Below are positions 8,780-17,101 of a DNA stretch of 64,000 bases, in pieces; positions within the stretch are counted from its first letter, which is position 1; every line of letters begins with the position of its first letter. The stretch is from contig NZ_CM001558.1 of the NCBI RefSeq assembly GCF_000281895.1, forward strand, positions 5,460,556 through 5,524,555, in the 5' to 3' direction. Source of the stretch: Pseudomonas fluorescens Q2-87 (GTDB lineage Bacteria; Pseudomonadota; Gammaproteobacteria; Pseudomonadales; Pseudomonadaceae). Position numbers and translations under genes: made by a program. Below the pieces are notes generated by a model that saw only the letters and a list, made by a program, of their open reading frames with translations, had not been told where the DNA came from and ran no database searches.

Positions 8780-10074
8780 GCGCGACGATGAACAAGGCGA
8801 CCGTGGAGCAGGTCGAGGTGCCGCCCTCCGAGCGCAATCCAGCGCTGGCTGATATTGAATATGGCTGGCACGGCAACAACCGCGTCACGCTCCTGGAAAA
8901 CGGCGAGGAATATTTCCCCCGGGTATTCGAGGCCATTCGCCGGGCAGAAACAGAAATTCTGCTGGAGACTTTCATTCTGTTCGAGGACAAGGTCGGCTAC
9001 GAACTGCGGGATCTGTTGGTGGACGCCGCCCACCGAGGCGTGCGCATCACCGTGAGCCTCGACGGTTTTGGCTGCGGCGAGCTGACCACCGAATTCCTGG
9101 AATCCCTGAGCGAAGCCGGGGTGCGCCTGCAAATGTTCGACCCCGCGCCCCGGCACTTGGGGATCCGAACCAACTGGTTCCGTCGCCTGCACCGCAAGAT
9201 CGTGGTAGTGGACGGGGTGATTGCGTTCATCGGCGGGATCAACTTTTCCGCTGACCACCTGGGCGATTTCGGCCCCGAGGCCAAGCAGGATTATTCAGTA
9301 GAGGTCAAAGGCCCGGCGGTGGTCGACATCCACCATTTCGCGCTGTTGCAAAGCGGTCGCCCCGCCCGGGCCAAGTATTGGTGGCAACGGCGCCGCAGCC
9401 GACGCTCCGAGTTGGCCTTCAATGATCACGACGGCCAGGTGCGCCTGGTCTATCGGGACAATCACGAACATCAGACCGACATCGAAGAGGTCTACCTGCA
9501 AGTGCTGCGCAGCGCCCAGCGGCGGGTGGTGATTGCCAACGCCTACTTTTTCCCTGGTTATCGGCTGCTGCGCGAGATCCGCAATGCAGCGCGGCGCGGC
9601 GTGGAGGTGCGGCTGATCCTGCAAGGCCAGCCGGACATGATGATCGCCAAGCTCGCGGCGCGGATGCTCTACAGCTATCTGCTCAAGGCCGGTGTGGTGA
9701 TTTACGAATATTGCGAGCGACCGTTGCACGGCAAAGTCGCGCTGGTGGACGAGGACTGGAGCACCGTCGGTTCGAGCAATCTCGACCCGCTGAGTTTGTC
9801 CCTGAACCTGGAAGCCAACGTGCTGATCCGTGACCGGGCGTTCAACCGTGAGCTGTTCGAACGCCTCGACTACCTGGGCCGCAACCATTGCACCGTCATG
9901 CCCGAAAACCATGCCCCGCGGGGCCTGCTGTGGCGCATGACCATCGGGTTCATGGTGTTCCACTTCTTGCGCCACTTCCCCTCATGGGCCGGTTGGCTGC
10001 CGGCCCATAAACCACGTTTGAAACCTTTTTCGCCGCCAACGGCGGTGCGGAGCGAACCCCATGAACCACTCTGA
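8776..10074 (+). CDS. clsB: Cardiolipin synthase B (phospholipase D family)
   Basis: A 432-aa phospholipase D-superfamily enzyme with two HKD motifs: HRKIVVVDG starting at His139 and HGKVALVDE starting at His318, each followed by GGIN or GSSN. ClsB-type enzymes make cardiolipin by transphosphatidylation of two phosphatidylglycerols, and E. coli ClsB also acts on other alcohols. It lacks the two N-terminal transmembrane helices of ClsA, consistent with ClsB, and is close to the roughly 413 aa of E. coli ClsB. The start is ATG 8776, overlapping the preceding stop (an open frame upstream of it is the shadow of the EEP gene). The 3' end overlaps the next gene by 14 bases. Confidence 0.92.
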   Translation: MSATMNKATVEQVEVPPSERNPALADIEYGWHGNNRVTLLENGEEYFPRVFEAIRRAETEILLETFILFEDKVGYELRDLLVDAAHRGVRITVSLDGFGCGELTTEFLESLSEAGVRLQMFDPAPRHLGIRTNWFRRLHRKIVVVDGVIAFIGGINFSADHLGDFGPEAKQDYSVEVKGPAVVDIHHFALLQSGRPARAKYWWQRRRSRRSELAFNDHDGQVRLVYRDNHEHQTDIEEVYLQVLRSAQRRVVIANAYFFPGYRLLREIRNAARRGVEVRLILQGQPDMMIAKLAARMLYSYLLKAGVVIYEYCERPLHGKVALVDEDWSTVGSSNLDPLSLSLNLEANVLIRDRAFNRELFERLDYLGRNHCTVMPENHAPRGLLWRMTIGFMVFHFLRHFPSWAGWLPAHKPRLKPFSPPTAVRSEPHEPL

Positions 10075-11065
10075 CGCGCGCACCGCGCCGAGAGACGCCC
10101 ACGCGCCGGAGCAGACCAAGCCCGCGTCGCGCTGGAGCCGTTGGAAACGACCGCTGACCCTGGCTTTCTTCCTCCTGCTGATCGCGCTGTTCACCACCCT
10201 GGCCCGGCGCATCGACTGGTCCGAAGTGTTCGCCACCCTCGCCGATTTCAAGCTGCGCACCCTGATCATCGCTGCGGCGCTGACCCTCGCCAGCTTCATC
10301 ACTTACGCCGGTTTCGACCTGATTGGCCGTACCTACATCCGTCAGAAACTGGGCTGGCGGCAGATCTTGCCGGTGGGGGTGATCAGTTATGCCTTCAACC
10401 TCAACCTCAGTGCCTGGGTCGGCGGCATCGCCATGCGCTATCGGCTGTATTCGCGATTGGGGGTCAGCACCGGAAATATCGCCAAGATCCTCGGGCTGAG
10501 CCTGGCCACGAACTGGTTCGGCTACATGACCCTGGCGGGTGTAGTGTTCAGCAGCGGCCTGGTGACGATGCCGCCGGGCTGGAAGTTGAGCAGCAATGCG
10601 CTGCAAGGCGTGGGCGTGCTGTTGCTGCTGGTGAGTGCCGGGTATCTGTTGGCGTGCCGGTTCTCCAAGCGTCGGGCCTGGACGGTTCGCGGCATGGAAA
10701 TCAACCTGCCGTCGCTGCGCATGGCCGTGCTGCAACTGGCGCTGGGGGCGCTGAACTGGTCGCTGATGGCCGCAGTGATTTTCACTTTGCTGCCAAGCAA
10801 GCTGGATTATCCGGTGGTGCTCGGGGTGTTGCTGATCAGCAGTATCGCCGGGGTCATCACCCACATTCCGGCGGGGCTTGGGGTATTGGAAGCGGTGTTC
10901 ATCGCCCTGCTGCAGCATGAGGTGTCGCGGGGCAGCCTGCTGGCGGGGCTGATTGCCTACCGGGCGATCTATTTCATCCTGCCGTTGCTGATCACAGTGG
11001 TGATATATCTGGTGATCGAGGCGAAGGCGAAGGCGTTGCGGGTCAAGCCGGGGCTCAAGCGGTGA
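10061..11065 (+). CDS. YbhN-like LPG-synthase-TM-domain membrane protein
   Basis: A 334-aa polytopic membrane protein of the UPF0104 / lysylphosphatidylglycerol synthase transmembrane family. After a polar, basic N-terminus (residues 1-30) there are about eight hydrophobic segments. It has the family-typical AWVGGIAMRYRLYSRLG, LATNWFGY and the IAGVITHIPAGLGVLEAVF block near residues 262-285. It lacks the soluble aminoacyl-transferase domain of MprF. It is last in the operon, downstream of clsB as in E. coli, so a role in phospholipid handling or transport is inferred. The gene overlaps clsB by 14 bases. A REP pair follows the stop codon. Confidence 0.88.
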   Translation: MNHSDARTAPRDAHAPEQTKPASRWSRWKRPLTLAFFLLLIALFTTLARRIDWSEVFATLADFKLRTLIIAAALTLASFITYAGFDLIGRTYIRQKLGWRQILPVGVISYAFNLNLSAWVGGIAMRYRLYSRLGVSTGNIAKILGLSLATNWFGYMTLAGVVFSSGLVTMPPGWKLSSNALQGVGVLLLLVSAGYLLACRFSKRRAWTVRGMEINLPSLRMAVLQLALGALNWSLMAAVIFTLLPSKLDYPVVLGVLLISSIAGVITHIPAGLGVLEAVFIALLQHEVSRGSLLAGLIAYRAIYFILPLLITVVIYLVIEAKAKALRVKPGLKR

Positions 11066-11095
11066 ATACTTGAGAGACAAATTGCCAGTGCCGCC

Positions 11096-11196
11096 CTCTT
11101 CGCGAGCAAGCCCGCTCCCACACACGATCGCCGGTTAACGCACTTTTATGGCACTTGCACAAAATTTGTGGGAGCGGGCTTGCTCGCGAAGGGGCC
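11096..11196. repeat. Inverted pair of REP palindromes after the clsB operon
   Basis: Two opposite copies of the GTGGGAGCGGGCTTGCTCGC core, at about 11096-11124 and 11166-11196, separated by about 42 bases. They lie between convergent genes (ybhN-like on + and alpha/beta hydrolase on -). Same family as the two pairs flanking lhr. Confidence 0.85.
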
Positions 11197-11221
11197 GGCA
11201 CGGACGACACAAAATTTCGGA

Positions 11222-11980
11222 TCACCGCGCCTGGATGATACTCAACCGCTCTCCCACCACCATTTCCGTGATCCAGTCCACGAGGATCGAGGTGTAGGCC
11301 TGTTGTGACACGGGGTCACTCAAGGCATGGTCGGCGCCGTCGATGATCCGGTGAGTCAGCGAATGGGTCTGCTGGCAGGCGGCCCGGTAGCTCATGATGG
11401 TGGCGTGGGGCACATGATCGTCGGTCTCCGACTCCACCAGCAGCACATCCCCGGTAAATTGCGAGCAGGCATGCAAGGCGCGGTTGGTGTCGGCGTGCAC
11501 CAAGGTGCTGCGGTAATCCAGCAGATCGCTTTTATCCAGGTCGCGCTTGGCCGTGTGCCATTGCTCGTCGCGGTACAGCGCCGGCACGCGCAGCGCCAGC
11601 CAGCGCACCGGTCGCAGCGATGTCAGGATCGAGGCCAGGTAGCCGCCGTAGCTGGTGCCCACCACGGCGATTGCCGAAGTGTCCAGGGCTGGATGGGCCA
11701 GCAGCCGATCATAGGCCGCCAGCAGGTCGCGCAAATTGTCTTCCCGGGTGACCCGGGACAAGGGAATTCCCGCCCCGCCCGTGTGCCCGCGCAAGTCGAA
11801 CGTCAGGCACACGCAGCCCAGGCCGGCGATGCCCTTGGCCCGCTCCAGGTCGCGCTGTTGGCTGCCGCCCCAGCCGTGCACGAACAACACGCCGGGGACC
11901 TTGGATTTGGGACTCAGGAAAGTCCCGTTCATGTGCTCGTCATCAATGGGAATCTGAATGGTCTCGCTTCTAGCCGTCAT
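11222..11980 (-). CDS. Alpha/beta hydrolase (dienelactone hydrolase/prolyl oligopeptidase-like)
   Basis: A 252-aa cytoplasmic serine hydrolase. Evidence: VLFVHGWGGSQQRD (oxyanion-hole region), the nucleophile elbow GTSYGG near residue 110, a candidate acid ESETDDHVPH, and the catalytic-type His in DGADHALSDP. The substrate cannot be read from the sequence. The gene starts 11 bases inside the 3' end of the DUF3182 gene, so the two are almost certainly co-transcribed and may act on the same compound. No transmembrane segment or signal peptide is visible. Confidence 0.85.
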   Translation of the reverse strand: MTARSETIQIPIDDEHMNGTFLSPKSKVPGVLFVHGWGGSQQRDLERAKGIAGLGCVCLTFDLRGHTGGAGIPLSRVTREDNLRDLLAAYDRLLAHPALDTSAIAVVGTSYGGYLASILTSLRPVRWLALRVPALYRDEQWHTAKRDLDKSDLLDYRSTLVHADTNRALHACSQFTGDVLLVESETDDHVPHATIMSYRAACQQTHSLTHRIIDGADHALSDPVSQQAYTSILVDWITEMVVGERLSIIQAR

Positions 11981-13079
11981 GGGAATGAACCGTTACGTAT
12001 TTGAGTAAAAAGTCACCGTGTTCCGCTGGGCCTCGATACACCTCCTTGGCCCCGGCCGGCAGCGGCTGGTCGAGGTAGGTTTCCACTGAAGAGACGCGTA
12101 CCGCGCCGATGGAGGGGTCCTCGACAAACGCTTGCAGAGCCGCCAGCTCAGCACTGCTGGCCCCGCCCATGCGCCACGATTGTTCCAGCACACCGCCACG
12201 GGGCTGCCCGCCGGCATCGATGCCTTGGGCGATGTCGTAATTGCGCCGGGAAGCAAAAAAACCCGGGTAGGCCTGGCTGGCGGCGTCGTCGAACACTTGG
12301 GCCAGGCGCACCGCCTCGCGCACGTCGTCTGGCAGCTCAAGCCTGAGCAACTCGATGTAGCCGCCCTGCGCCACCAACAGGTCCGAACCGCCGTATACCT
12401 CCAACCCTTCGTTGTCGTGGGTCAGATGCTGCACACCGCAATAGCTCAGGACCTGGCCATTGATGAAGCTCTGGCCGACGCTCTGGGTCTTGACCTCGCT
12501 GAGGTTCTGCTCCAGCACCACACCCTCGCGAAACAGCGCCTGGGCATCAGGCCGGGCGGCAACTTCGTCGAACTGCCCCAGGCTCTTGATCACGCGTTGG
12601 TCGCGTCCGGCGCTGGCATGGATCGGCTTGAGACGGATCGGCCCGGTGTAGAGCAAATGCTCGGCGGCCGGGCGCGCATCCTTGAGGGAAAAAACCGTCA
12701 CACCATCCAGCACCGCGCCCCGGATCAACTTGGAAAACAACGGCGACCAGCCGATCGGCGCGACCGCCTGCTTATTCAGCAGACCGTGGGCGATTGCCTT
12801 GGTGCAAATGAAATCATGCTCGACGAAACCGCCCCACAGGTCCTCCGGTCCCTTGATCCCCAACCGTCGCGCGGCCTCGGCGCCGATCAGGGTCTGGGTG
12901 GGCAGCAGATACACATCCTGCCCGGCAGGTTGTTGCCCGTCATGGCTGCCGCCGTACTCCAGTCCCAGGATCTGCGCCAGCCAACGGGCCAGCGCACGAT
13001 TGGTTTCGACTTCATGGAGCGGCGCGTGAGGGTTGACCGAATAGGCCATTACCGTTTTGCTGCGATTGACTGGCGTCAT
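11970..13079 (-). CDS. DUF3182 family protein
   Basis: A 369-aa protein that I recognise as the DUF3182 family, common in Pseudomonas and of unknown function. The blocks RLKPIHASAGRDQRVIKSL and VVLEQNLSEV look loosely like ATP-grasp elements, but this is only an impression. The open frame runs upstream to 13265. ATG 13079 is preferred because AGGAG lies about 10 bases upstream and the upstream residues look non-coding. The gene overlaps the alpha/beta hydrolase start, forming a two-gene operon. The 211-base gap upstream (13080-13290) contains no gene; it should hold the promoter. Confidence 0.8.
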   Translation of the reverse strand: MTPVNRSKTVMAYSVNPHAPLHEVETNRALARWLAQILGLEYGGSHDGQQPAGQDVYLLPTQTLIGAEAARRLGIKGPEDLWGGFVEHDFICTKAIAHGLLNKQAVAPIGWSPLFSKLIRGAVLDGVTVFSLKDARPAAEHLLYTGPIRLKPIHASAGRDQRVIKSLGQFDEVAARPDAQALFREGVVLEQNLSEVKTQSVGQSFINGQVLSYCGVQHLTHDNEGLEVYGGSDLLVAQGGYIELLRLELPDDVREAVRLAQVFDDAASQAYPGFFASRRNYDIAQGIDAGGQPRGGVLEQSWRMGGASSAELAALQAFVEDPSIGAVRVSSVETYLDQPLPAGAKEVYRGPAEHGDFLLKYVTVHSHDG

Positions 13080-13290
13080 GCGTTGCCTATCTCCTGCTCT
13101 CGATGGCTGTAGAGAAAGGGGTGCAGAGATCAGGCCAACGGTGGATCGGACCGGGACGGTCCAGCAAGCGGGCGTTATCGCGGAAGTTGATAGCCAGTGG
13201 CCTGCGACATTCTGCACGACCTGGCCTGAACATCTGGCAAATTGCACGATGGGGTGGGCGCCCAAGCATCACGGGGCACAAATCGTACCC

Positions 13291-14286
13291 TCAGACTTTG
13301 GACACGCTCGGTGGGCTCACCCCAAACCTCGTCCGGTAATCACTTGGCGCCAGCCCGGTGATTTTCTTGAACAGAGCCCGAAAAGCGCTGGGGTCCTGAT
13401 AACCGACGGTCCAGGCGATATGGTCAATGGTGCCATTGGTGAATTCGAGCATTTCCCGGGCCTTGCCGACGCGCAGGTGCTGGCAATACTCGGTGGGCTT
13501 GAGCCCGGTGGCGGCGCGGAATCGACGCAGGAACGTGCGCTCCTCCAACCCGGCACGCTCGGCCATCGTACTCAAGGATACGTCCACCGCACCGCTGCCT
13601 TGCAGCCAGTGCTGGACCTTGAGGATGGCTGAATCGCCGTGCCCGAGGATCGGCGCGAAATTGCTGCCGCACTGGCTCGCGCTGTCGCTGTGCTCGATCA
13701 CCAAAAACCGCGCCGTAAGCGTAGCAATGCTCGGGCCGAGCAGGCGGTCCACCAACCGCAGCCCAAGCTCCGACCAGGCCATCAGCCCGGCAGTGGTGAT
13801 CAGGTCACCGTCGTCGACGATGGGTTTGTCGGCGTTGAGCTTGATCCTTGGATAACGCGCGGCGAAGCTCTTGGCCGAAGTCCAGTGGGTAGTGGCGCTG
13901 CGTCCGTCGAGCAAGCCGCTTTCGGCCAGCAGAATCGAACCTACGCAGACCCCGCCCAACACGGTGCCACCGGCGTGCTGCGCGCGCAGCCAATCCATCA
14001 AGCCCCGGGAGGCCTGGCCTTCGTTAAAACCGCCCAGGGAAGGTGGAATGAGCAACGCGACCAGCTTGCCCGCCGGGCCGGTTTCGCTGTCGAACACCCG
14101 CTGCGGGGCCTCGCCGTTTTCCGCCCGCCAGTGACTCACCCGCAGCCTCGGCAACTGGGCGCTGGCCTGCTCGGCGGCGATCCTCTGCGCCACGGCAAAC
14201 AGGTCGGTCAAGCCGTGCACTGCCGCCAATTGCACGCCGGGATAAAGCAGCACCCCAAGTTCGGCAATTGCCCTTTCCTGCGTCAT
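13291..14286 (-). CDS. GlxA-family transcriptional regulator (DJ-1/PfpI + AraC domains)
   Basis: A 331-aa regulator. The N-terminal half (about 8-190) is a DJ-1/PfpI amidotransferase-like domain with the nucleophile-elbow region GGVCVGSILLAESGLLDGR. The C-terminal part (about 215-325) is an AraC-type double helix-turn-helix: MAERAGLEERTFLRRFRAAT, then GYQDPSAFRALFKKITG. Relatives sense small nitrogen metabolites, but the ligand here is unknown. The start is ATG 14286, with GAGGG about 10 bases upstream; an open frame continues to 14403 but overlaps the divergent gene. It is divergent from an isochorismatase-family hydrolase with a 97-base shared control region, so that gene is the likeliest target. 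Confidence 0.9.
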   Translation of the reverse strand: MTQERAIAELGVLLYPGVQLAAVHGLTDLFAVAQRIAAEQASAQLPRLRVSHWRAENGEAPQRVFDSETGPAGKLVALLIPPSLGGFNEGQASRGLMDWLRAQHAGGTVLGGVCVGSILLAESGLLDGRSATTHWTSAKSFAARYPRIKLNADKPIVDDGDLITTAGLMAWSELGLRLVDRLLGPSIATLTARFLVIEHSDSASQCGSNFAPILGHGDSAILKVQHWLQGSGAVDVSLSTMAERAGLEERTFLRRFRAATGLKPTEYCQHLRVGKAREMLEFTNGTIDHIAWTVGYQDPSAFRALFKKITGLAPSDYRTRFGVSPPSVSKV

Positions 14287-14383
14287 TGTCAGTTTTCCCT
14301 CGCTTATTGTCGTTGCGGCCAATCCTCGAACTGCCGGCAAAAGCCAATACTGGCTCCACTCCAACCTGATCAAGGAAGCCCCC

Positions 14384-14938
14384 ATGTCCAAGCAAGCGCT
14401 CATCGTAGTCGATATCCAGAACGACTACTTCCCTAACGGAAAATGGCCACTGGTCGGTGCCGAAACCGCCGCCGACAACGCTGCGAAGCTGATCGAAGCC
14501 TTTCGGCAGGCCGGGGATCACGTGGTGCATATCCGCCACGAATTCACATCCGATTCCGCGCCATTCTTCACACCGGGTTCCGAAGGCGCCAAGTTGCATC
14601 CCAAGGTGCTCAACCGCGCCGAAGAACCGGTGGTGCTCAAACATTTCGTCAATTCGTTTCGCGAGACCGAGCTGCAAGCCATCCTCGACCAGCACGGCAT
14701 CGAGCAATTGGTAATCGTCGGCAGCATGAGCCACATGTGCGTCGATGGCGTCACCCGGGCCGCAGCTGACCTGGGCTATAGCGTCACGGTCATTCATGAC
14801 GCCTGCGCCACCCTCGATCTGGAATTCAACGGTGTCGTTGTCCCGGCCGCCCAGGTGCACGCGGCGTTCATGGCGGCGCTGGGGTTTGCTTATGCGAGTG
14901 TGGTGAGCACGGAGGCGTTTTTGGCTGGCACTCTATAA
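14384..14938 (+). CDS. Isochorismatase-family cysteine hydrolase
   Basis: A 184-aa enzyme of the isochorismatase-like superfamily, near the usual 180-200 aa. The triad is visible: Asp in IVVDIQNDYFP (about residue 10), Lys in VVLKHFVNSF (about 86), and Cys in GSMSHMCVDGVTRAA (about 117). The cis-peptide-type VDGVTRAA also fits. Members hydrolyse amides such as nicotinamide, ureidoacrylate or carbamoylsarcosine, or the vinyl ether of isochorismate; the triad with Cys argues for an amidase-type reaction. The AraC/GlxA regulator transcribed in the opposite direction probably controls it. A hairpin terminator follows. Confidence 0.9.
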   Translation: MSKQALIVVDIQNDYFPNGKWPLVGAETAADNAAKLIEAFRQAGDHVVHIRHEFTSDSAPFFTPGSEGAKLHPKVLNRAEEPVVLKHFVNSFRETELQAILDQHGIEQLVIVGSMSHMCVDGVTRAAADLGYSVTVIHDACATLDLEFNGVVVPAAQVHAAFMAALGFAYASVVSTEAFLAGTL

Positions 14939-14956
14939 ATACCCGGAAAATCCAAT

Positions 14957-14986
14957 AAACCGCGCTTCGTCGCCGAAGTGCGGTTT
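14957..14986 (+). terminator. Rho-independent terminator of the isochorismatase-family gene
   Basis: Stem of 13 pairs (one G-T wobble) with arms AAACCGCGCTTCG and CGAAGTGCGGTTT, loop TCGC, then a short T run. The A-rich left flank means it could also end the minus-strand regulator transcript coming from 15020. Confidence 0.8.
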
Positions 14987-15019
14987 TGTCTCAAGCAATA
15001 GCGGTGTGCCTGGAAGCGA

Positions 15020-17101
15020 TCAAATCTCCAGTATTGGCAACAACCTCGGCATGGTCGCTACGAACCCCATCTGCTGCGCTCCGCGCACAAGCCCTTTCAA
15101 TTTCTCGCCGCTCGCCTGGTCAGCATCCCGCAGCCACTGCCCCGCCACACCGATCAACCGCACATGATGATAGATCCAGGCACACGAGGCCGACTCGGGC
15201 AATGCCGCCATTTGCTGGCCATGCCAGATCGCCTGTTCGATATTGCCCGCCAACAAGCAGGTTTCAGCGGCAGCCACGCGAAAGCGCAAGGCATTGTGGG
15301 CCAGACAGGCTTGAGCGAGCTGGGCTTCGCCCTTCGACAAGGCCTGCTGGCTGAGCTGCTCGTCGTCGCTGATCATCGCCAGGCTGCCGTAGACCCAGGG
15401 TCCGATGTAACGCTGAATCTCGAAGCGTTCCACCAGGCTCGCCGCTTCCATGATCAATGTCTGTGCCAGCCCACGCTCACCCTGGCGCAACGCCACCCGC
15501 GCCAACCCTTCCAGCAGGATCGCCTCGAAACGGCTGGCGCCAAGGCTGCGCGCCAGCACCAGGGCGCAGCTCAGCTCTTGCTCTGCCAACGAATCCTGGC
15601 CGCCCGCCACCAGTACCCAGGCCGCAGTCAATCGCGAAAAGATCTGCGCTCGATGATTGCCCTGCCGGACGCTGTGTTCGATGGCCTCCATGGCATCACG
15701 CAAGGCTGGTTCCGGCTGGCCCAAGTAGAGTCGCGCCGATCCCCGGGCACTGCGATTGCCCGCTTCCACGAGTGCCAGCCCATTGCGCTCGCACAGGCGC
15801 ACGCACTGGTCGAAGACTTCATAGGCGGTCTGCATGCGTCCTTGCGCGTAGTAGGAATCGCCAATGCCACTCAAGGCCTTGGCCTCGGTCTCCAGATCTC
15901 GACCGATGCGGGCGAAGGACAAGGCCTGTTCATGAAGCCGGCGACACTCGACGTAATCGCCCCGTGGAAAGTAGATGTTTCCACGCAAGTGGTTCAACCG
16001 GGCCAATGCTGTATGGGCCTGCATGGCCCGGGCGATGGGCAGCATGTCCTCGATCAGGCGCTCCTCCTCGTCCAGGCAATCGAGGGTATTGAGTGCTGCC
16101 GCCAGCCCCAACGCGGAGTCGATCTGATCCTGCGGCTGGTTGGCCAATCTCAATGCCCGCTGAAAATGCGCCCGGGCATCCACGGTCTGGCCCAGGCCCG
16201 AACATGCCTGGCCGCACAACAACGCGAAGGTAAAATCGTTCTGCGCGCGCTCGGCAAACACCGAACACTGCCGCGCCAGCGCAAGTACGCTGTCGTACTG
16301 GCAGGCCAGCCGTTTTTCGCCCATGGCGACCAACAGCGCATCGAACGCCGCCGGATCGCTGGCCCGTAGCAGATGCTGGGCATAAAGCATGCGGTCGCGC
16401 GTGCGGTAGAGATTCGCCACCTCACCGTGCAACTGCTCGCGAAGCAACGTTGGCATTGCATCGTAGAGGCAGTGCATGACCAGATCGTGGACAAACAGAA
16501 AGCTGCCTGGCTCGACCTCCCGCAGCAGGCCCAGGCGCATGTCCGCCGTTGGCAGATAAGCGGGCTGTCCCAGCGCTTGGCGCCACAGCGTCAGTTCGAA
16601 GCGACTCCCCAGCACGGCGGCGTAATGCAGGGCGCGACGCTGCTCGGCGGCCAGTTTGTCAACGCGGGTCTGGACCAGATGTCGCAGGCTGTCGGGGAAA
16701 ACACCCTGCGGGCTCGACAGCAGTTGCGTCAGATACAGCGGATTGCCTTGGGCACGAGCGACGCATTCAGACCGGTAGCGCGGATCGACTTCGGTGAATT
16801 GCTCCGCCAGGACCGTGGCCTCCCGCACCCGGATCGGCGCAATGTCGAGCAGACTCATCGGGCGGGAAGAATGCGCACGGATTTCGCCCTCCAGCGGGTC
16901 ACCTTCGGGACGGGACGTCAGCAGCCAGACGACCGGCGCTTCGTCAGTGGCATCGAGCAGCCTGCCGAGCAACGTAAACAGCGTGGCATCGCCCCAATGC
17001 AGGTCTTCGAGGCAGATCAACAAAGGCTGCTGCACCGCAATGCGCAGCAACACGTCGAGCAAGGCCTGGAAAAGCCCTTGGGTACGGGCCTGGTTGCTCA
17101 T
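15020..17101 (-). CDS. C-terminal part (AAA Walker B + TPR) of a split large regulator
   Basis: 693 aa, opening directly in the middle of an AAA/STAND-type ATPase domain. The Walker B-like PLLICLEDLHWGD is near residues 28-40, preceded by helix LFQALLDVLLRIA, with a sensor-like VVWLLTSRPEGD following. From about residue 280 on there are repeated TPR-like helices (for example ALSGIGDSYYAQGRMQTAYE). The matching Walker A lies in the neighbouring upstream frame (17098-18318), so this is most simply the second half of one protein of about 1,100 aa cut by a one-base frameshift in a C6 run at about 17121-17126. The junction is ATGA, and only a weak ribosome site (GGCGAG) precedes this ATG. Restart by coupling is possible but less likely. 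Together with the first half it would be the regulator of the divergent MACPF gene (inference). Confidence 0.7.
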   Translation of the reverse strand: MSNQARTQGLFQALLDVLLRIAVQQPLLICLEDLHWGDATLFTLLGRLLDATDEAPVVWLLTSRPEGDPLEGEIRAHSSRPMSLLDIAPIRVREATVLAEQFTEVDPRYRSECVARAQGNPLYLTQLLSSPQGVFPDSLRHLVQTRVDKLAAEQRRALHYAAVLGSRFELTLWRQALGQPAYLPTADMRLGLLREVEPGSFLFVHDLVMHCLYDAMPTLLREQLHGEVANLYRTRDRMLYAQHLLRASDPAAFDALLVAMGEKRLACQYDSVLALARQCSVFAERAQNDFTFALLCGQACSGLGQTVDARAHFQRALRLANQPQDQIDSALGLAAALNTLDCLDEEERLIEDMLPIARAMQAHTALARLNHLRGNIYFPRGDYVECRRLHEQALSFARIGRDLETEAKALSGIGDSYYAQGRMQTAYEVFDQCVRLCERNGLALVEAGNRSARGSARLYLGQPEPALRDAMEAIEHSVRQGNHRAQIFSRLTAAWVLVAGGQDSLAEQELSCALVLARSLGASRFEAILLEGLARVALRQGERGLAQTLIMEAASLVERFEIQRYIGPWVYGSLAMISDDEQLSQQALSKGEAQLAQACLAHNALRFRVAAAETCLLAGNIEQAIWHGQQMAALPESASCAWIYHHVRLIGVAGQWLRDADQASGEKLKGLVRGAQQMGFVATMPRLLPILEI

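Noticed and set aside
1..11196. Palindromic repeats as a possible CRISPR array or insertion sequence
   Set aside because: They occur as isolated inverted doublets without regular spacers, cas genes or transposase; they are REP elements.
12132..13112. 326-codon open frame on + opposite the DUF3182 gene
   Set aside because: No ribosome site or recognisable domain; the opposite frame has a good start and operon context.
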